Below, piece after piece: positions 52,397 to 62,560 of a DNA stretch of 64,000 bases. Both the position numbers and the translations under genes were made by a program. Source of the stretch: Psychrosphaera algicola (GTDB taxonomy: Bacteria > Pseudomonadota > Gammaproteobacteria > Enterobacterales > Alteromonadaceae); the NCBI RefSeq assembly GCF_028401425.1, contig NZ_JAQOMS010000002.1, forward strand, positions 2,914,001 to 2,978,000, in the 5' to 3' direction. Positions within the stretch are counted from its first letter, which is position 1. Each line of letters begins with the position of its first letter. The notes under the pieces are model-generated. The model searched no databases, was not told the DNA's origin, and worked only from the letters and a program-made list of their open reading frames with translations.

Positions 52397-54300
52397 TTAG
52401 TTTTTCGCGTTAGCCTTTTTTAAAAATCGCGCAAAGACTGCAATAGACCATAACGACATGCCAAGGTTATTTTTCCCTTTCAGGTGCAGTGTTATTAAGT
52501 TTTCAATATGGTCAGTGTTAAACATGCCAGCTTTACTCAATGTGTCAATGTCTACAATGTCCCTAACTTTTTCCGGTGGCATCATTCTAAACCACTCGTC
52601 CATTGGGGAAGTAAAACTCTTTTTACTCTTATGCAAAATTTTGTGGGGTAACAAGTTTTTGGCTATTTTACGGAGCAATAGTTTAGATTTGCTGCCTTTA
52701 ATATTTTCGTTACTTGCGTGGCCAATCCAGTTTTGGACGAGTCGGTGATCTAAAAACGGAACTCGTACTTCTATTGAGTTTGCCATGCTGGTTCTATCTA
52801 CCTTAGTGAGGATGTTGGAAGGTAAATACGTTTTAAAATCGATGTACTGGGCTTTTTTATTGGGTCGTTTATTTTGACTTTTGCCGCAAGGTTTTGAAAA
52901 ATCTGCTTGCTAGAGTAACCATTGTTTTTGGTATTAAACTCACTATTAAAGATGAGTTGGGTTTGGCAATCTGAGTTGAGGCTCATTGCTTCATGGAAAT
53001 TATCTATGATGTCGCCGGTTAAACTTTTAAATGTAGATTGCGCTCGTAAAAATTGTGGCGCCCATGCCAGCGTTGGATAAAACTTTGCGAGTGATCCAAA
53101 AATAACATTGTGAATTGGTTTTGGGAAAATGCGTCTTAATTGGGTTTCCAATTTTAACATTCGATAGTTTCGGTAACCTAAAAATAGCTCGTCGGCACCA
53201 TCCCCTGACAATACAACTTTTACTCGTTTTGCAGCCTGCTTGGAGATCAAATAGGTTGGGATGGTCGAGTTATCGGCAAAAGGTTCGTCAAACATATCAA
53301 TAATGTCATCTAAATATTCGAAGGCATTCGCAGAGACTATGATGTCAGTGTGGTCGGTATTAAAAAGGTTTGCAGTGGTTTGTGCATCTGCCGACTCGTC
53401 ATATTCTTTTGTGTCAAACCCCATAGAGTAAGTACAGACTTTAGACGTTTTAGACATAGTTGAAACAATCACTGAAGAGTCCAGTCCGCCGGATAAAAAC
53501 GCGCCTACTGGCACATCGGCAACTGTTCGCATGTTGATGCTGTCGGTTAGGGTTTTGAGTCCGTTGTCGATATCTGAATCTGGAGTTTCTGACAGATGCT
53601 TGTTGATAGAATCTAAACAATCCCAATATTGCACGGGTTCGGCATTTGTTATGTCATCGAGATGGGCTGAAATATAATGCCCAGCTTCAAGCTTGTTGTA
53701 ATTGTCGTAGATGCATTTAGGTTCTGGAACATACCCCAATGAAAAATAATCATGAATAGCGGAAGTATTGAGTATTTTGTTGTTGTCGTTGAGGATTAAC
53801 GATTTTAATTCTGAGGCGAAATAAATGGAATTGTCATCTGGTTTAGTCCAGAACAAAGGTTTAATACCGAGTCGGTCCCGTGCAGCAAAAAACAAATTGG
53901 CGGCTTGATCCCAAACGACAAACGAGAACATGCCATTGAGGTGTTTTAAACAATCATGTTGCCACTGTAGCCAGCAATGTAGGAGTACTTCGGTATCACT
54001 GTCTGAATGAAAGGTGTGACCCAATTTGACTAAGGTTTGTTTTAATTCTTTGTAGTTGTAAATTTCGCCGTTAAAGACAATTTGTACATTGCCGCAGTCG
54101 GATGCTGCGGGTTGTTGACCATTTGCTAAATCAATTATAGATAGGCGCTTATGCCCGAGTGCAACCGTATTATCATCGTTAAAATAGTAGCCAGTTTCAT
54201 CCGGACCACGATGATGCAACGTTTCGGTCATCTCAATAAACTGAGATTGTGGATATAGGTTTGTTTTACTATTTACAAACCCTGCAACAAGTCCGCACAT
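52397..54300 (-). CDS. XrtA/PEP-CTERM system amidotransferase 1 (asparagine-synthase type), frameshifted
   Basis: About 634 residues of the asparagine-synthase-like amidotransferase family specific to exosortase A loci. The glutaminase domain starts at Cys2 (MCGLVAGFVNSK) with LHHRGPDETGYYF, LSIIDLANGQQP, FNGEIYNYKELK and RDRLGIKPLFW. The synthetase domain has AFLSGGLDSSVIVSTMSK and VVLSGDGADELFLGYRNYRM. A frame change near 52815 is bridged by YLPSNILTKVDRTSMANS, then EVRVPFLDHRLVQNWIGHA. The glutamine and ATP sites are intact, so it probably forms an amide on a sugar or other acceptor. It sits between the GT2 gene (2-base gap) and a GT4 gene. Confidence 0.92.
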
Positions 54301-54302
54301 AT

Positions 54303-55114
54303 CTACTTATGCCTCGGCATTGTTTTATATAAAGAACGCAAACTCCAGAAATATTTATGTTTGTTAAAAAGGTAGAACAAGCCTTTTAAATGTGAAAAGT
54401 GGAATTTGGTCAGTTTAAAGCCACGGGACAATTCTTGAGCGTCGTGCACCATTTCTTGCATCGGCACGTAGGTAATTTGAAAACCTGCTTTCCATACTCT
54501 TACGCAGTAATCTACGTCTTCTGGAGAATAGAATATGTTTTCATCCAAAAGGCCCGTTGCGTCTGTGCATTCTTTAGTTAATAACCAACAGGCTGAAATT
54601 GCGTAGTCGACGGCAATAGGATGGGTTAGTTGACTTAGTTCTTCGTTCTTTTTTCAATGGTTTTTAAGAACAAAAAGCGTTTGGCTTTTTGCAACAGCGT
54701 TGGGAATTGGTCACAAGACAATTGAAAGTTACCACTGGCGTAGGTCAGCTTAGGTACTGCCATGCCGGTCTGAGGGTTGTCTTGTAAGTTTGTGATTAGT
54801 TCTTCTAACACATTGATATTAATATATGCGTCGGAGTCTAAAACGAGAATGTACTTACCTGTTGCCTGTTTGATAGCTGAATTGCGGGAAAAGGTAGTAC
54901 CGGTATTTTCTTTAAAAATGATTGGCTTAATTAAGTCGGGATATTGCGCTTTATAATCGTCGATTATTGCCGGACTATTGTCTTTTGAACCGTTCTCTAC
55001 GACGAAAATTTCAGCCAACTCATTTTTTTCATTAAGTGTTTCAATCAAGCTATCTAAACATTTTGGAAGTGTTTTTGCTGAATTGAACGACAAAATAACC
55101 ACTGATATATACAT
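54303..55114 (-). CDS. GT2-family glycosyltransferase, frameshifted
   Basis: About 270 residues with a GT-A fold. It opens YISVVILSFNSAKTLPKCLD, followed by IFVVENGSKDNSPAIIDDY, FKENTGTTFSRNSAIKQATG and YILVLDSDAYININVLEEL, where DSD is the DxD motif. A frame change near 54640 is bridged by SACWLLTKECTDATGLLDEN. The second half has IFYSPEDVDYCVRVWKAGF, the ED pair that often provides the catalytic base, and QEMVHDAQELSRGFKL. This is the rhamnosyltransferase-like WbbL subgroup by appearance. It is directly downstream of xrtA (1-base gap). The acceptor is unknown. Confidence 0.9.
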
Positions 55115-55115
55115 G

Positions 55116-56608
55116 TTAAGACCTATTAAGTTGATTTAACTGGACTGAAAATAATGTTTTTAATTGTTCGACTGAAACTATCGACTCTTCTGCTGAGATG
55201 ATGTGCGCCGTGCCACCATGGTCAGTGCTTTTAATTTTGGCGATAAGTTGCAACAATTTCACTTTGCCCACATTGGTTTCGAAGTTTTCACCAACTTGGT
55301 AAGTCACTAAGATATTAATTTTTAAGCCAGAGAGACTGACAATGTGGATATGCTTCACCTGTAAGGTGCTGTTATTCACTTCGATTTCAGCCGTTTTAAC
55401 ATACTTCTGGCTAAATATTTCATCACTAAATATACGATTATTAAAGGTAATTAGTTCTTTTTCACCGAGTTCGTCAAAATACGAAATGACAAAATAATGC
55501 GCTGGATTTATACCAACTTGCACTGGTTTGTAGTCATAGAGGTCGGGGCTGTCAAATACAGGTGCCCATGGGATCGACTTTTGTACTTTGGCAATATCGA
55601 GTTGTTGTGAGTCCGTTTTGTTATTAACGGTAACGCTTTCTTGCTGGTCTGGTTCAATTACGTGAAGCATAACTGGAAATACAAGTAGGCTTAATGCAAT
55701 TGCTGTTGCGAGCAGAGGGGTTGGCGGCACATAATTTAACGCGTCTTCTTTCTCACTTGGTTGTTCAGAGCTTTTGTCTTGAAGCCTAGAGCCGATATAA
55801 AAAAGTGACAGTAAAACAAAACTGAAGAATATCCATCCATACACTAAATGGTCAAACCCAGTTGCGGCTTCCACGCTTACATAATAGCCGATAACAACGA
55901 TGATAAAGACCCGCATCCCATTTGCTAGAATTGGGAAGATAAAGCTAAGTAGGATAAAGAACCATCGTTTTTTGACGTCGGTAATTGCTAACAACGCAAA
56001 AAAGATACCTAACGTAAATGACGAAATTAAAAACCGTATACCACTACAGGCCTCTGCCACTAAAAAGTTAGCGTTAGGAATAGAGATATATAGGCCGTCA
56101 TTGTATACAGGGATACCAATGAGATTAACCAACCAGACTGAAATGACAGCGGTTATTTGCTGCAAATGAGGTATCAGAAAGTCACCAAAGGGGACAGCAA
56201 AAAGAGGAACAGTAATGGCCCTTTAAATTGGTTTAATATTGTAAACCCAAAACGGAATAAGACATAGCTAGGAACCAGAGCAACAATAGAGAAGTGACTG
56301 ATTAAATTGATTTTTACGAGATTACCGCAAAGCCACATAAAGCCAAAAAAGAGAATAGCTACTAGGCCAATGAGATTGGGCTTGGTGGCGGGCAGTTGCA
56401 AATATTTACAGCGTTGCCAAATGAGGTAGATTGACATCGGGATGATTAAGATCCCATGACTGTAGGTTTCTGACGTTGTCCACAATTCGTATATCGCAAA
56501 CGATGTATTGGCATACGCGACTACGATCATAATCGTTAGGAGGATCAGTTCAAAAACAACTCCTTGTTTGATAAATTTACTGGCAAACGTCCTGTTCATT
56601 GTTGTCAT
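55116..56608 (-). CDS. xrtA: Exosortase A (XrtA/EpsH) with EpsI domain, frameshifted
   Basis: About 497 residues. An integral-membrane transpeptidase/protease that recognises the C-terminal PEP-CTERM signal. The catalytic triad is visible: Cys in LVAEACSGIRFLISSF, Arg in ILANGMRVFIIVVIGYY and His in TGFDHLVYGWIFFS. About eight helices form the N-terminal part, opening ELILLTIMIVVAYANTSFAI. The C-terminal soluble EpsI-like domain (NAPSFSWKPVF-type text here as KSIPWAPVFDSPDLYDYKPV) is fused, as usual in this family. A frame change near 56170 is bridged by AVPFGDFLIPHLQQIT. Its ATG overlaps the upstream deacetylase stop (ATGA-type). Confidence 0.95.
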
Positions 56609-57447
56609 AGAAACTCACTGTACACCGACTTCATTGACGACCATTCATAATCGTCGAGTAAATGGATTAGTTTATTCTCCATTCGAGACAAATTAACGTA
56701 ATGTCTGAATTTTGAAAGCAATGGTGCACCTTTAACGCGAGGTTGGTCAGGATCTATTTCCCACGGGTGGAAATAAAAACTGTAGGGTGCGTTTTCTTCT
56801 TTTAAAAATCGTTCAATTCGTCTTTTAGATAACCAATAAGGGTAAAGTCTAAAAAGCCGCCGCCGCCAATTCCTTGGTTTTTATCATTATTACGAAGTGT
56901 TGGGATAGGGATCTCTAAAATCCCTTCTGGGCGAATGTGGGCAAATCGTGGCCAATCTGGTGTGCCGTATAAGTCATGTTCTATCGGGTAAGTACTGGAA
57001 CTGTACTTGAATCCAAGTTCAACCAACAGCTCAAACGCCCATTGGTTGTCTTTACCAATAGAAAAACTCGGGGCGCGATAGCCTATAACTTTTTCACCAG
57101 TTAATGATTCAAGTCTGTCTAAGCTTTGACTAATGTCGTCTTTAAGCTCTGGGCGAGTCATTGTTGTAGCACGGCGATGATTTGTGCCGTGACTCGCAAT
57201 TTCATGACCCTGAGCATGGATTTCTTTTATCAACTCTGGAAATGCTTCCGCAACCCAACCTAAGATAAAAACGTCGCTTTAGTGTCTTTTTTGCAAATAA
57301 ATCGAGCAGACGTCGAGTATTGTAGTCGACAGTCGGTTTGCAACTTGACCAATCACTTGGTGAAATTTGCTTCTCAAAAGCAGAAACGTGGAAGTAATCT
57401 TCCACGTCCACTGTCATTGCATGTTTTGTGTTGACGTTGATTGTCAT
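56605..57447 (-). CDS. XrtA-system polysaccharide deacetylase (DUF3473), frameshifted
   Basis: About 280 residues, the PEP-CTERM-locus subfamily of NodB deacetylases. It opens HAMTVDVEDYFHVSAFEKQI, the hallmark with metal-binding Asp. After a change near 57260 it has TKATFFILGWVAEAFPELIK, GHEIASHGTNHRR (second metal motif), VIGYRAPSFSIG and YPIEHDLYGTPDWPRF. After a change near 56835 the C-terminal DUF3473 domain reads YPYWLSKRRIERFLKEENAP and YSFYFHPWEIDPDQP. The start overlaps the sugar-transferase stop (TAATG) and the stop overlaps xrtA, so the three are translationally coupled. It should N-deacetylate the repeat unit or polymer. Confidence 0.92.
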
Positions 57448-58862
57448 TAACGTCCTTTACCAAACAAGATGATTTCAATAGTTCTGACCAGTATTAACAG
57501 GTCTAATAAAATACTTCTGCGCTTAATGTAGTACAAGTCAAACTTTAATTTTTCTAGTGAATCATTAACACTTGAACCGTATGGGTAGTTTAATTGCGCC
57601 CAGCCAGTTAACCCTAGTTTTACATTATGGCGGTGATTGTAATACGGGATTTCTTTGATAAGTTCTTTAACAAATTCAGGACGTTCAGGGCGTGGCCCCA
57701 CAAAGTCCATTTCGCCTTTAAAGACGTTAAATAGCTGTGGTAACTCATCAATTCGATATTTTCTAAGCGCAGCGCCAATTTTAGTCACACGATTGTCTGA
57801 CTTAGTGGCCCATTGAGCTCCATCTTTTTCCGCATCTTGGCGCATGCTTCTAAACTTGATGATCTCAAACAAGTTGCCGTCCATTCCAACGCGCGTTTGT
57901 TTATAAAATATTGTGCCGCCCTTTTTATGCCCATCTTCGATATAAATGAGTAACGAAGTAACGAGGATAATTGGCCAAGTAAACAAGAACACAAGAACCG
58001 CCAAAACTACATTTAACGTATAGTCCAATGCGACACGAATATAATGGCGTGACTGGAAACCGTTTGAGTAGATAACCTAGGAAGGGTAAATGAGATTAAC
58101 CGCAACTTGGCCTGTTTCTTCTTCAATAAAATCTAAGATGTCTTTGACGACAACCCCTGTCATTTTACAGTCGAATAACGATTCTAATGGTAATGAACCA
58201 CGGCGTTCGTCAGGTGCGATAACAATTTCATCGATACGATTTTCAGCGACATAAGCTTGAAGGTTGTCCAAAGAACCAATTTCCAAAATGTTTTCATTTC
58301 TTAATTGATCTTCTTTGTCGGTATTGAGTTTGATAAAGCCAACTAGCTTAAAGCCGCGTCTGTCGGCCTCTCGGCGCATTCTTTTCTCGATAATTGAAGC
58401 GCGTTCACCACTGCCGATGACAATGACACGTTTTTTCGTGATACCAAACATTTCGAATGTATTGGCCATAAATCGACTGATGAAAATAACGCTGACGGTT
58501 GCTAATAAGAATAAAGCAAATGCAATAGGGGCAATTTCGAGTTTTTGGAATGCATTAAACACTAAAATTTCGAATATACAGAAAGTCATGGCACCACTGA
58601 CTAAACAGCGGCGATAAAGTCCGATATTACTGTCGCGTAATTTTACGTCGTATAGACCTACGGACAAATTGGTAATGTTTAGCAAAAGCGCGGTGGATAA
58701 GGGCATTAGCCACCATGCGTGATCGTAAACAGGCATGGTTAGACTGTTTTTAGATACAACAAAAAATGCGACCATACCTAACATTGTCGCCATTAATACG
58801 TCCAATACCATTAAGGTATTACTTCTGTGATTTATCGTTTTTTGGTGGAATACCTTTTTCAA
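57447..58862 (-). CDS. PEP-CTERM system polyprenyl-phosphate sugar transferase (EpsB-like), frameshifted
   Basis: About 470 residues, the initiating phosphoglycosyl transferase of the EPS. The N-terminal part has four helices (LMVLDVLMATMLGMVAFFVV and following) and a CoA-binding-like Rossmann domain (KKRVIVIGSGERASIIEKRM). A frame change near 58080 is bridged by NGFQSRHYIRVALDYTLNVV. The catalytic part has KFRSMRQDAEKDG, TKIGAALRKYRIDELPQLFN, DFVGPRPERPEF and KLGLTGWAQLNYPYG, the complete PglC/WbaP-type signature. It transfers a hexose-1-phosphate or HexNAc-1-phosphate to undecaprenyl phosphate. It leads the long minus-strand run from the divergent promoter region. Confidence 0.93.
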
Positions 58863-59064
58863 AACGAATCCTAATTTTGTTGGAGTTTATAGTTATTATT
58901 GCACACATGATAATCAAATTGATTTTTGAAAGCTACGTCAATTTTGTAGTATTTTTACATCAATGGATTAATTTATGTACTTGATATCGAAATATAACAG
59001 TTCACATTTGCTTTAGTTTGATTACAATTCATTAATGACCTTTATTAAATAGAGTGGAACTGCT
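58863..59064. promoter_or_regulatory. Divergent regulatory region between the two main EPS units
   Basis: These 202 AT-rich bases must drive the 14-gene biosynthesis run leftwards and the export operon rightwards. A plus-strand sigma-70-like promoter is visible: TTCACA (59001-59006), 16-base spacer, TACAAT (59023-59028), 37 bases before the GTG start. AATGGATTAATTTA at 58962-58975 is identical to 33982-33995. I saw no convincing sigma-54 promoter here. Confidence 0.5.
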
Positions 59065-59679
59065 GTGAAATTGTTATTATTGGCTTCGTTGATAGTCCTT
59101 ATTGCGGGATGTGCGTCTAAATCAAATTTACCCCCTGCAACAATTACCCCGTCTGCTATTAAAAGTGTAGAACAATATCAGTACCTTATTGGTCCTGAGG
59201 ACTCAGTAAATATATTTGTTTGGCGTAACCCAGAGGTGTCGGGTTCGTTTGTTGTTCGTCCAGACGGAAAGATAACGACGTCGTTAGTCGAAGACATTCC
59301 GGTTAGTGGCAAAACAGCAACGCAGCTAGCAAGACAAATTGAAACCGTTTTAGGTCAATATATTAAGTCACCTATCGTAACGGTTAGTGTGGGCACATTT
59401 ATTGGTCCTTTTAGCGAACAGGTTCGAGTCATCGGTGAAGCTGCCAATCCACAGGCGGTAAATTATCGACAAAATATGACGTTGTTAGATTTAATGATTC
59501 AGGTTGGCGGTTTAACTGAATACGCAGACGGCAATAGTGCTGTGTTAATCAGGGTTGAAAATGGACTGCAAAAAGAATATCAAGTTTCATTAAATGATTT
59601 AATTAAAGAAGGCGATATAAGCGCCAACGTCGACATCTTGCCGGGTGATATTATTATTGTTCCAGAAGATTGGTTCTAA
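59065..59679 (+). CDS. XrtA-system exopolysaccharide export lipoprotein (Wza-like)
   Basis: An intact 204-residue outer-membrane export protein. The signal has the lipobox in ASLIVLIAGCASKS. The export domain has YLIGPEDSVNIFVWRNPEVS, GSFVVRPDGKITTSLVEDIP and TATQLARQIETVLGQYIKSP. A SLBB-like segment follows (VRVIGEAANPQAVNYRQNMT), and the end is VDILPGDIIIVPEDWF. This is the short Wza form of the exosortase A loci. A GTG start at 59065 is chosen because it gives the signal peptide directly. It begins the rightward operon for export, regulated from the divergent region shared with the sugar transferase. Confidence 0.93.
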   Translation: MKLLLLASLIVLIAGCASKSNLPPATITPSAIKSVEQYQYLIGPEDSVNIFVWRNPEVSGSFVVRPDGKITTSLVEDIPVSGKTATQLARQIETVLGQYIKSPIVTVSVGTFIGPFSEQVRVIGEAANPQAVNYRQNMTLLDLMIQVGGLTEYADGNSAVLIRVENGLQKEYQVSLNDLIKEGDISANVDILPGDIIIVPEDWF

Positions 59680-59734
59680 ATAATTTTTAGTAGCGTTTTG
59701 GCCGACGAATATTAGGGTTTAAAAGGATAAATAA

Positions 59735-61316
59735 ATGCAAGATCTTCAAGCCACCATACAAATGGTGCTCGATTACATCAAAGGGATTTGGATAAAGAAG
59801 CGCTTTATAATCATGTCTTCATGGTTAATCGTTCCACTCGGCCTTTTTTAGTTGCGCAAATGCCGGACGTTTACGAATCGAAAGCAAAAGTCTTTGCTGA
59901 CACGCGTTCAATGTTGCGCCCCTTATTACGTGGCTTGGCAATTCAGACCGATGCCAGTACTGAAATTCAACTCATCGCTAAAACACTTTTAAGCCGTCCT
60001 AATTTGGAAGAAATCGCCCGTAATACCGACATGGATATTAAGGCGAGTTCACCTCAAGAGTTCAACGAGATTGTTGAAAAACTGCGTGAAGACATTAATT
60101 TTAATTCTGGCGGTAGAGAAAATATTTATACCATTTCTTATACTGGGCAAGATCCTCAGTTGGCGAAACGTGTGGTATCAGCCACGCTGGATAAGTTTGT
60201 TGAAAGTTCGCTAGGGCAAAATCGTCAAGACTCGGACACCGCGTCTAAATTTTTAGATGAACAACTTGAAGAATATTCGCAACGTCTTTCCGCTGCAGAG
60301 CAACGACTAGCAACGTTTAAAAAGCAATATGGCGATATGATGGCGGGCAGTGGTAGTGGCTACTATCAAGAAGTGTCAAATCTAAAAGCCGTATAGAGGC
60401 AATTGATTTAGAAATTTCTGAAAAATCAACACAACTGCAAAGCTTGAAAGACAAATTTTCTAGCAGCACAAATATTGACAACAAGTCAGAACATTCAAAC
60501 ATTGCCACTCAATACGATGCTCGTATTAAACAACTGCAAGCGAACTTAGATGACCTGCAAATTCGTTTTACGGATAAACACCCAGATGTTGTGCAAACTC
60601 GTGAAAAGCTTGATCATTTAGTTAACTTAAGAAAAACAGAAATCGAAGAGTTAATGACCAGTGTTGCAGATGGGCAAGTTGCGTCGGGCACGTTGAGTGA
60701 AAATGCGATTGTGCAGGATTTATCAATCGCGATGAATAATCTCGACAGTAACATTGCATCGTTAACCGTTCGTCGTCAAAGCTTTAAAGAGAAGTTAGAT
60801 GAGCTAGACCAAAAACTCGATCTTATTCCAGACATCGAAGCTAAGCAGTCTGCTTTAAACCGTGACTACGGTATTACAAAAGGCAAATACGAAGAGCTAT
60901 TGAGTCGTAAAGAATCGGCAGACTTGTCGCGTAAAGCTGATATGTCTGCAGAAGAAGTTAAATTTAGAATAATTGAGCCACCTATGGTGCCTCTGCAACC
61001 TACTGGGCCAAAACGTTTAATACTTTATACTGTGGTCACCATTTTGGGCTTTGTAGCAGGTATTGCAGTTGCGTTTTTAGTTAGCCAATTGAACCCGGTC
61101 GTGGTCAGTGCAAACGCCTTAACTGAACTCACAAACCGACCTGTATTTGGTATGGTGACTGATATTCATCTAGAAGATGTTAAGAAACGAGATAAAAAAC
61201 GTTTGTACGTATTTATTGCCTCAAGTGTTGTTGTGTTTGGAATGTATTTACTATTTATGGCAACGGAAATTGTAATGGAGACAACCCCGTTGAAGCTATT
61301 GGAGAGATTTCTATGA
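59735..61316 (+). CDS. XrtA-system polysaccharide chain-length determinant (Wzz/BexC-like), frameshifted
   Basis: About 525 residues, a co-polymerase with two membrane helices flanking a periplasmic coiled coil. The start at 59735 gives MQDLQATIQMVLDYIKGIW and IKKRFIIMSSWLIVPLGLFL. The frame changes near 59790-59835. The body has YESKAKVFADTRSMLRPLLR, a long heptad region (SAAEQRLATFKKQYG and RIKQLQANLDDLQIRFTDKH), and the Wzz-type FRIIEPPMVPLQPTGPKR before helix two (LYTVVTILGFVAGIAVAFLV). A second change lies near 60390, bridged by RIEAIDLEISEKSTQLQSL. Its stop overlaps the kinase ATG as ATGA at 61313-61316. Confidence 0.9.
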
Positions 61317-62555
61317 GTAGTATAGAAAAGGCGATGCAACGCCAAAAAGTGCCGCCAAAATAGATAAGGATCAAACTTCAATAGAAGCCGCAGTGGATAA
61401 TAAGAAAGTCTCTGCACCGACTGAGCAAACAGCCGACGCTATACAGACTCCAGCAGCGAGTGCCAAACCGTCTCAACCTGTAACGGCAAAGGTTAATAAG
61501 CAACTAGGCGCGGGTATATCTGAAGCTGAATTAGTCGCGGCAGGCATTGTTGAAGGTGAAAAAGTCAGTGCGTCGCAGCCAGTTATTAAGCCGACAAATG
61601 CACACCGCGCCAGTGACAATACGCATATTTCTGCTGATAAAAAGTCTAAATCGTCTAGACCACCTTTGGTCATTGACTTAGAAGCGTTAGAAAAACGTGG
61701 TTTTGTTACGCTGCGAAACAAGCGTTCACTTATTAATGAAGAGTACCGAAGCATAAAACGTAAGTTACTTAGTAATGCGTTTGGTCCAATTTCAAAAACC
61801 ATCAAACACAGTAATCTTATTTTGGTCAGTAGTTCAAAACCAAATGAAGGTAAGACATTTACGTCACTTAATTTGGCATTAAGCATTGCTTTAGAACAAG
61901 ATAAAACCGTGTTGTTAGTTGACTCAGACGTGTTAAAACCGAGTGTATCTCGCGAATTAAACATAGGTAAAAATGTTGGTTTAATTGAATACCTATTGGG
62001 TGAAGAAAAAGACGTTGCGTCGATTATGTATCACACCAATATTGACGGTTTAAGAGTTATTCCGGCTGGTTTACCGCATCATTTGTCAAACGAGCTTTTG
62101 TCGAGCGACAAAATGATGAAGTTAATCGAGGAATTTGCCACACGTTATCCAGACCGTATTGTTGTATTTGACGCACCACCTTTGTTAGGTGTGAACGAAA
62201 CCGCCATTATGGCAGAGCAATGTGGCCAAGGCGTGGTTGTAGTTGAAGAGCACAAGTCTAAACTGGCGGATGTCAAAAAAGCGGTTGATTTATTACCTGC
62301 GGAAATGGCCGTTGGTTTTGTCATTAATAAAGTAACCAGTAGCTCGGAAGATCAGGGATATGGTTATTATTATGGCGCGTCTGAAGAGGACGAAGAAAAA
62401 GACGCTAAAGACGACGGAAAAAATAAAGGTAAAGACAAAGCTGCTAAAAAATCTAAGTCCGATGATAAAGCAAAAACAGACGACAAGAAAAACCTGAAGA
62501 CAAGGTAATAGCAGAAAAGGCTGAACCTGACTTAGCCAAAACCGACAAAAAGTAG
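61313..62555 (+). CDS. XrtA-associated tyrosine autokinase (BY-kinase), frameshifted
   Basis: About 414 residues. It opens MSSIEKAMQRQ, the usual start of the PEP-CTERM tyrosine kinase, then a frame change near 61346 bridged by KSAAKIDKDQTSIEAAVDNK. The kinase core has Walker A SSKPNEGKTFTSLNLALSIA, Walker A' VLLVDSDVLKPSVS and Walker B IVVFDAPPLLGVNETAIM. Near the C-terminus a tyrosine cluster (GYGYYYG) provides autophosphorylation sites. The last 70 residues, after a change near 62490, are an unusually long Lys/Asp/Glu-rich tail ending in EPDLAKTDKK. It should act with the chain-length protein to control EPS length and export. Confidence 0.9.
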
Positions 62556-62560
62556 ATCTG

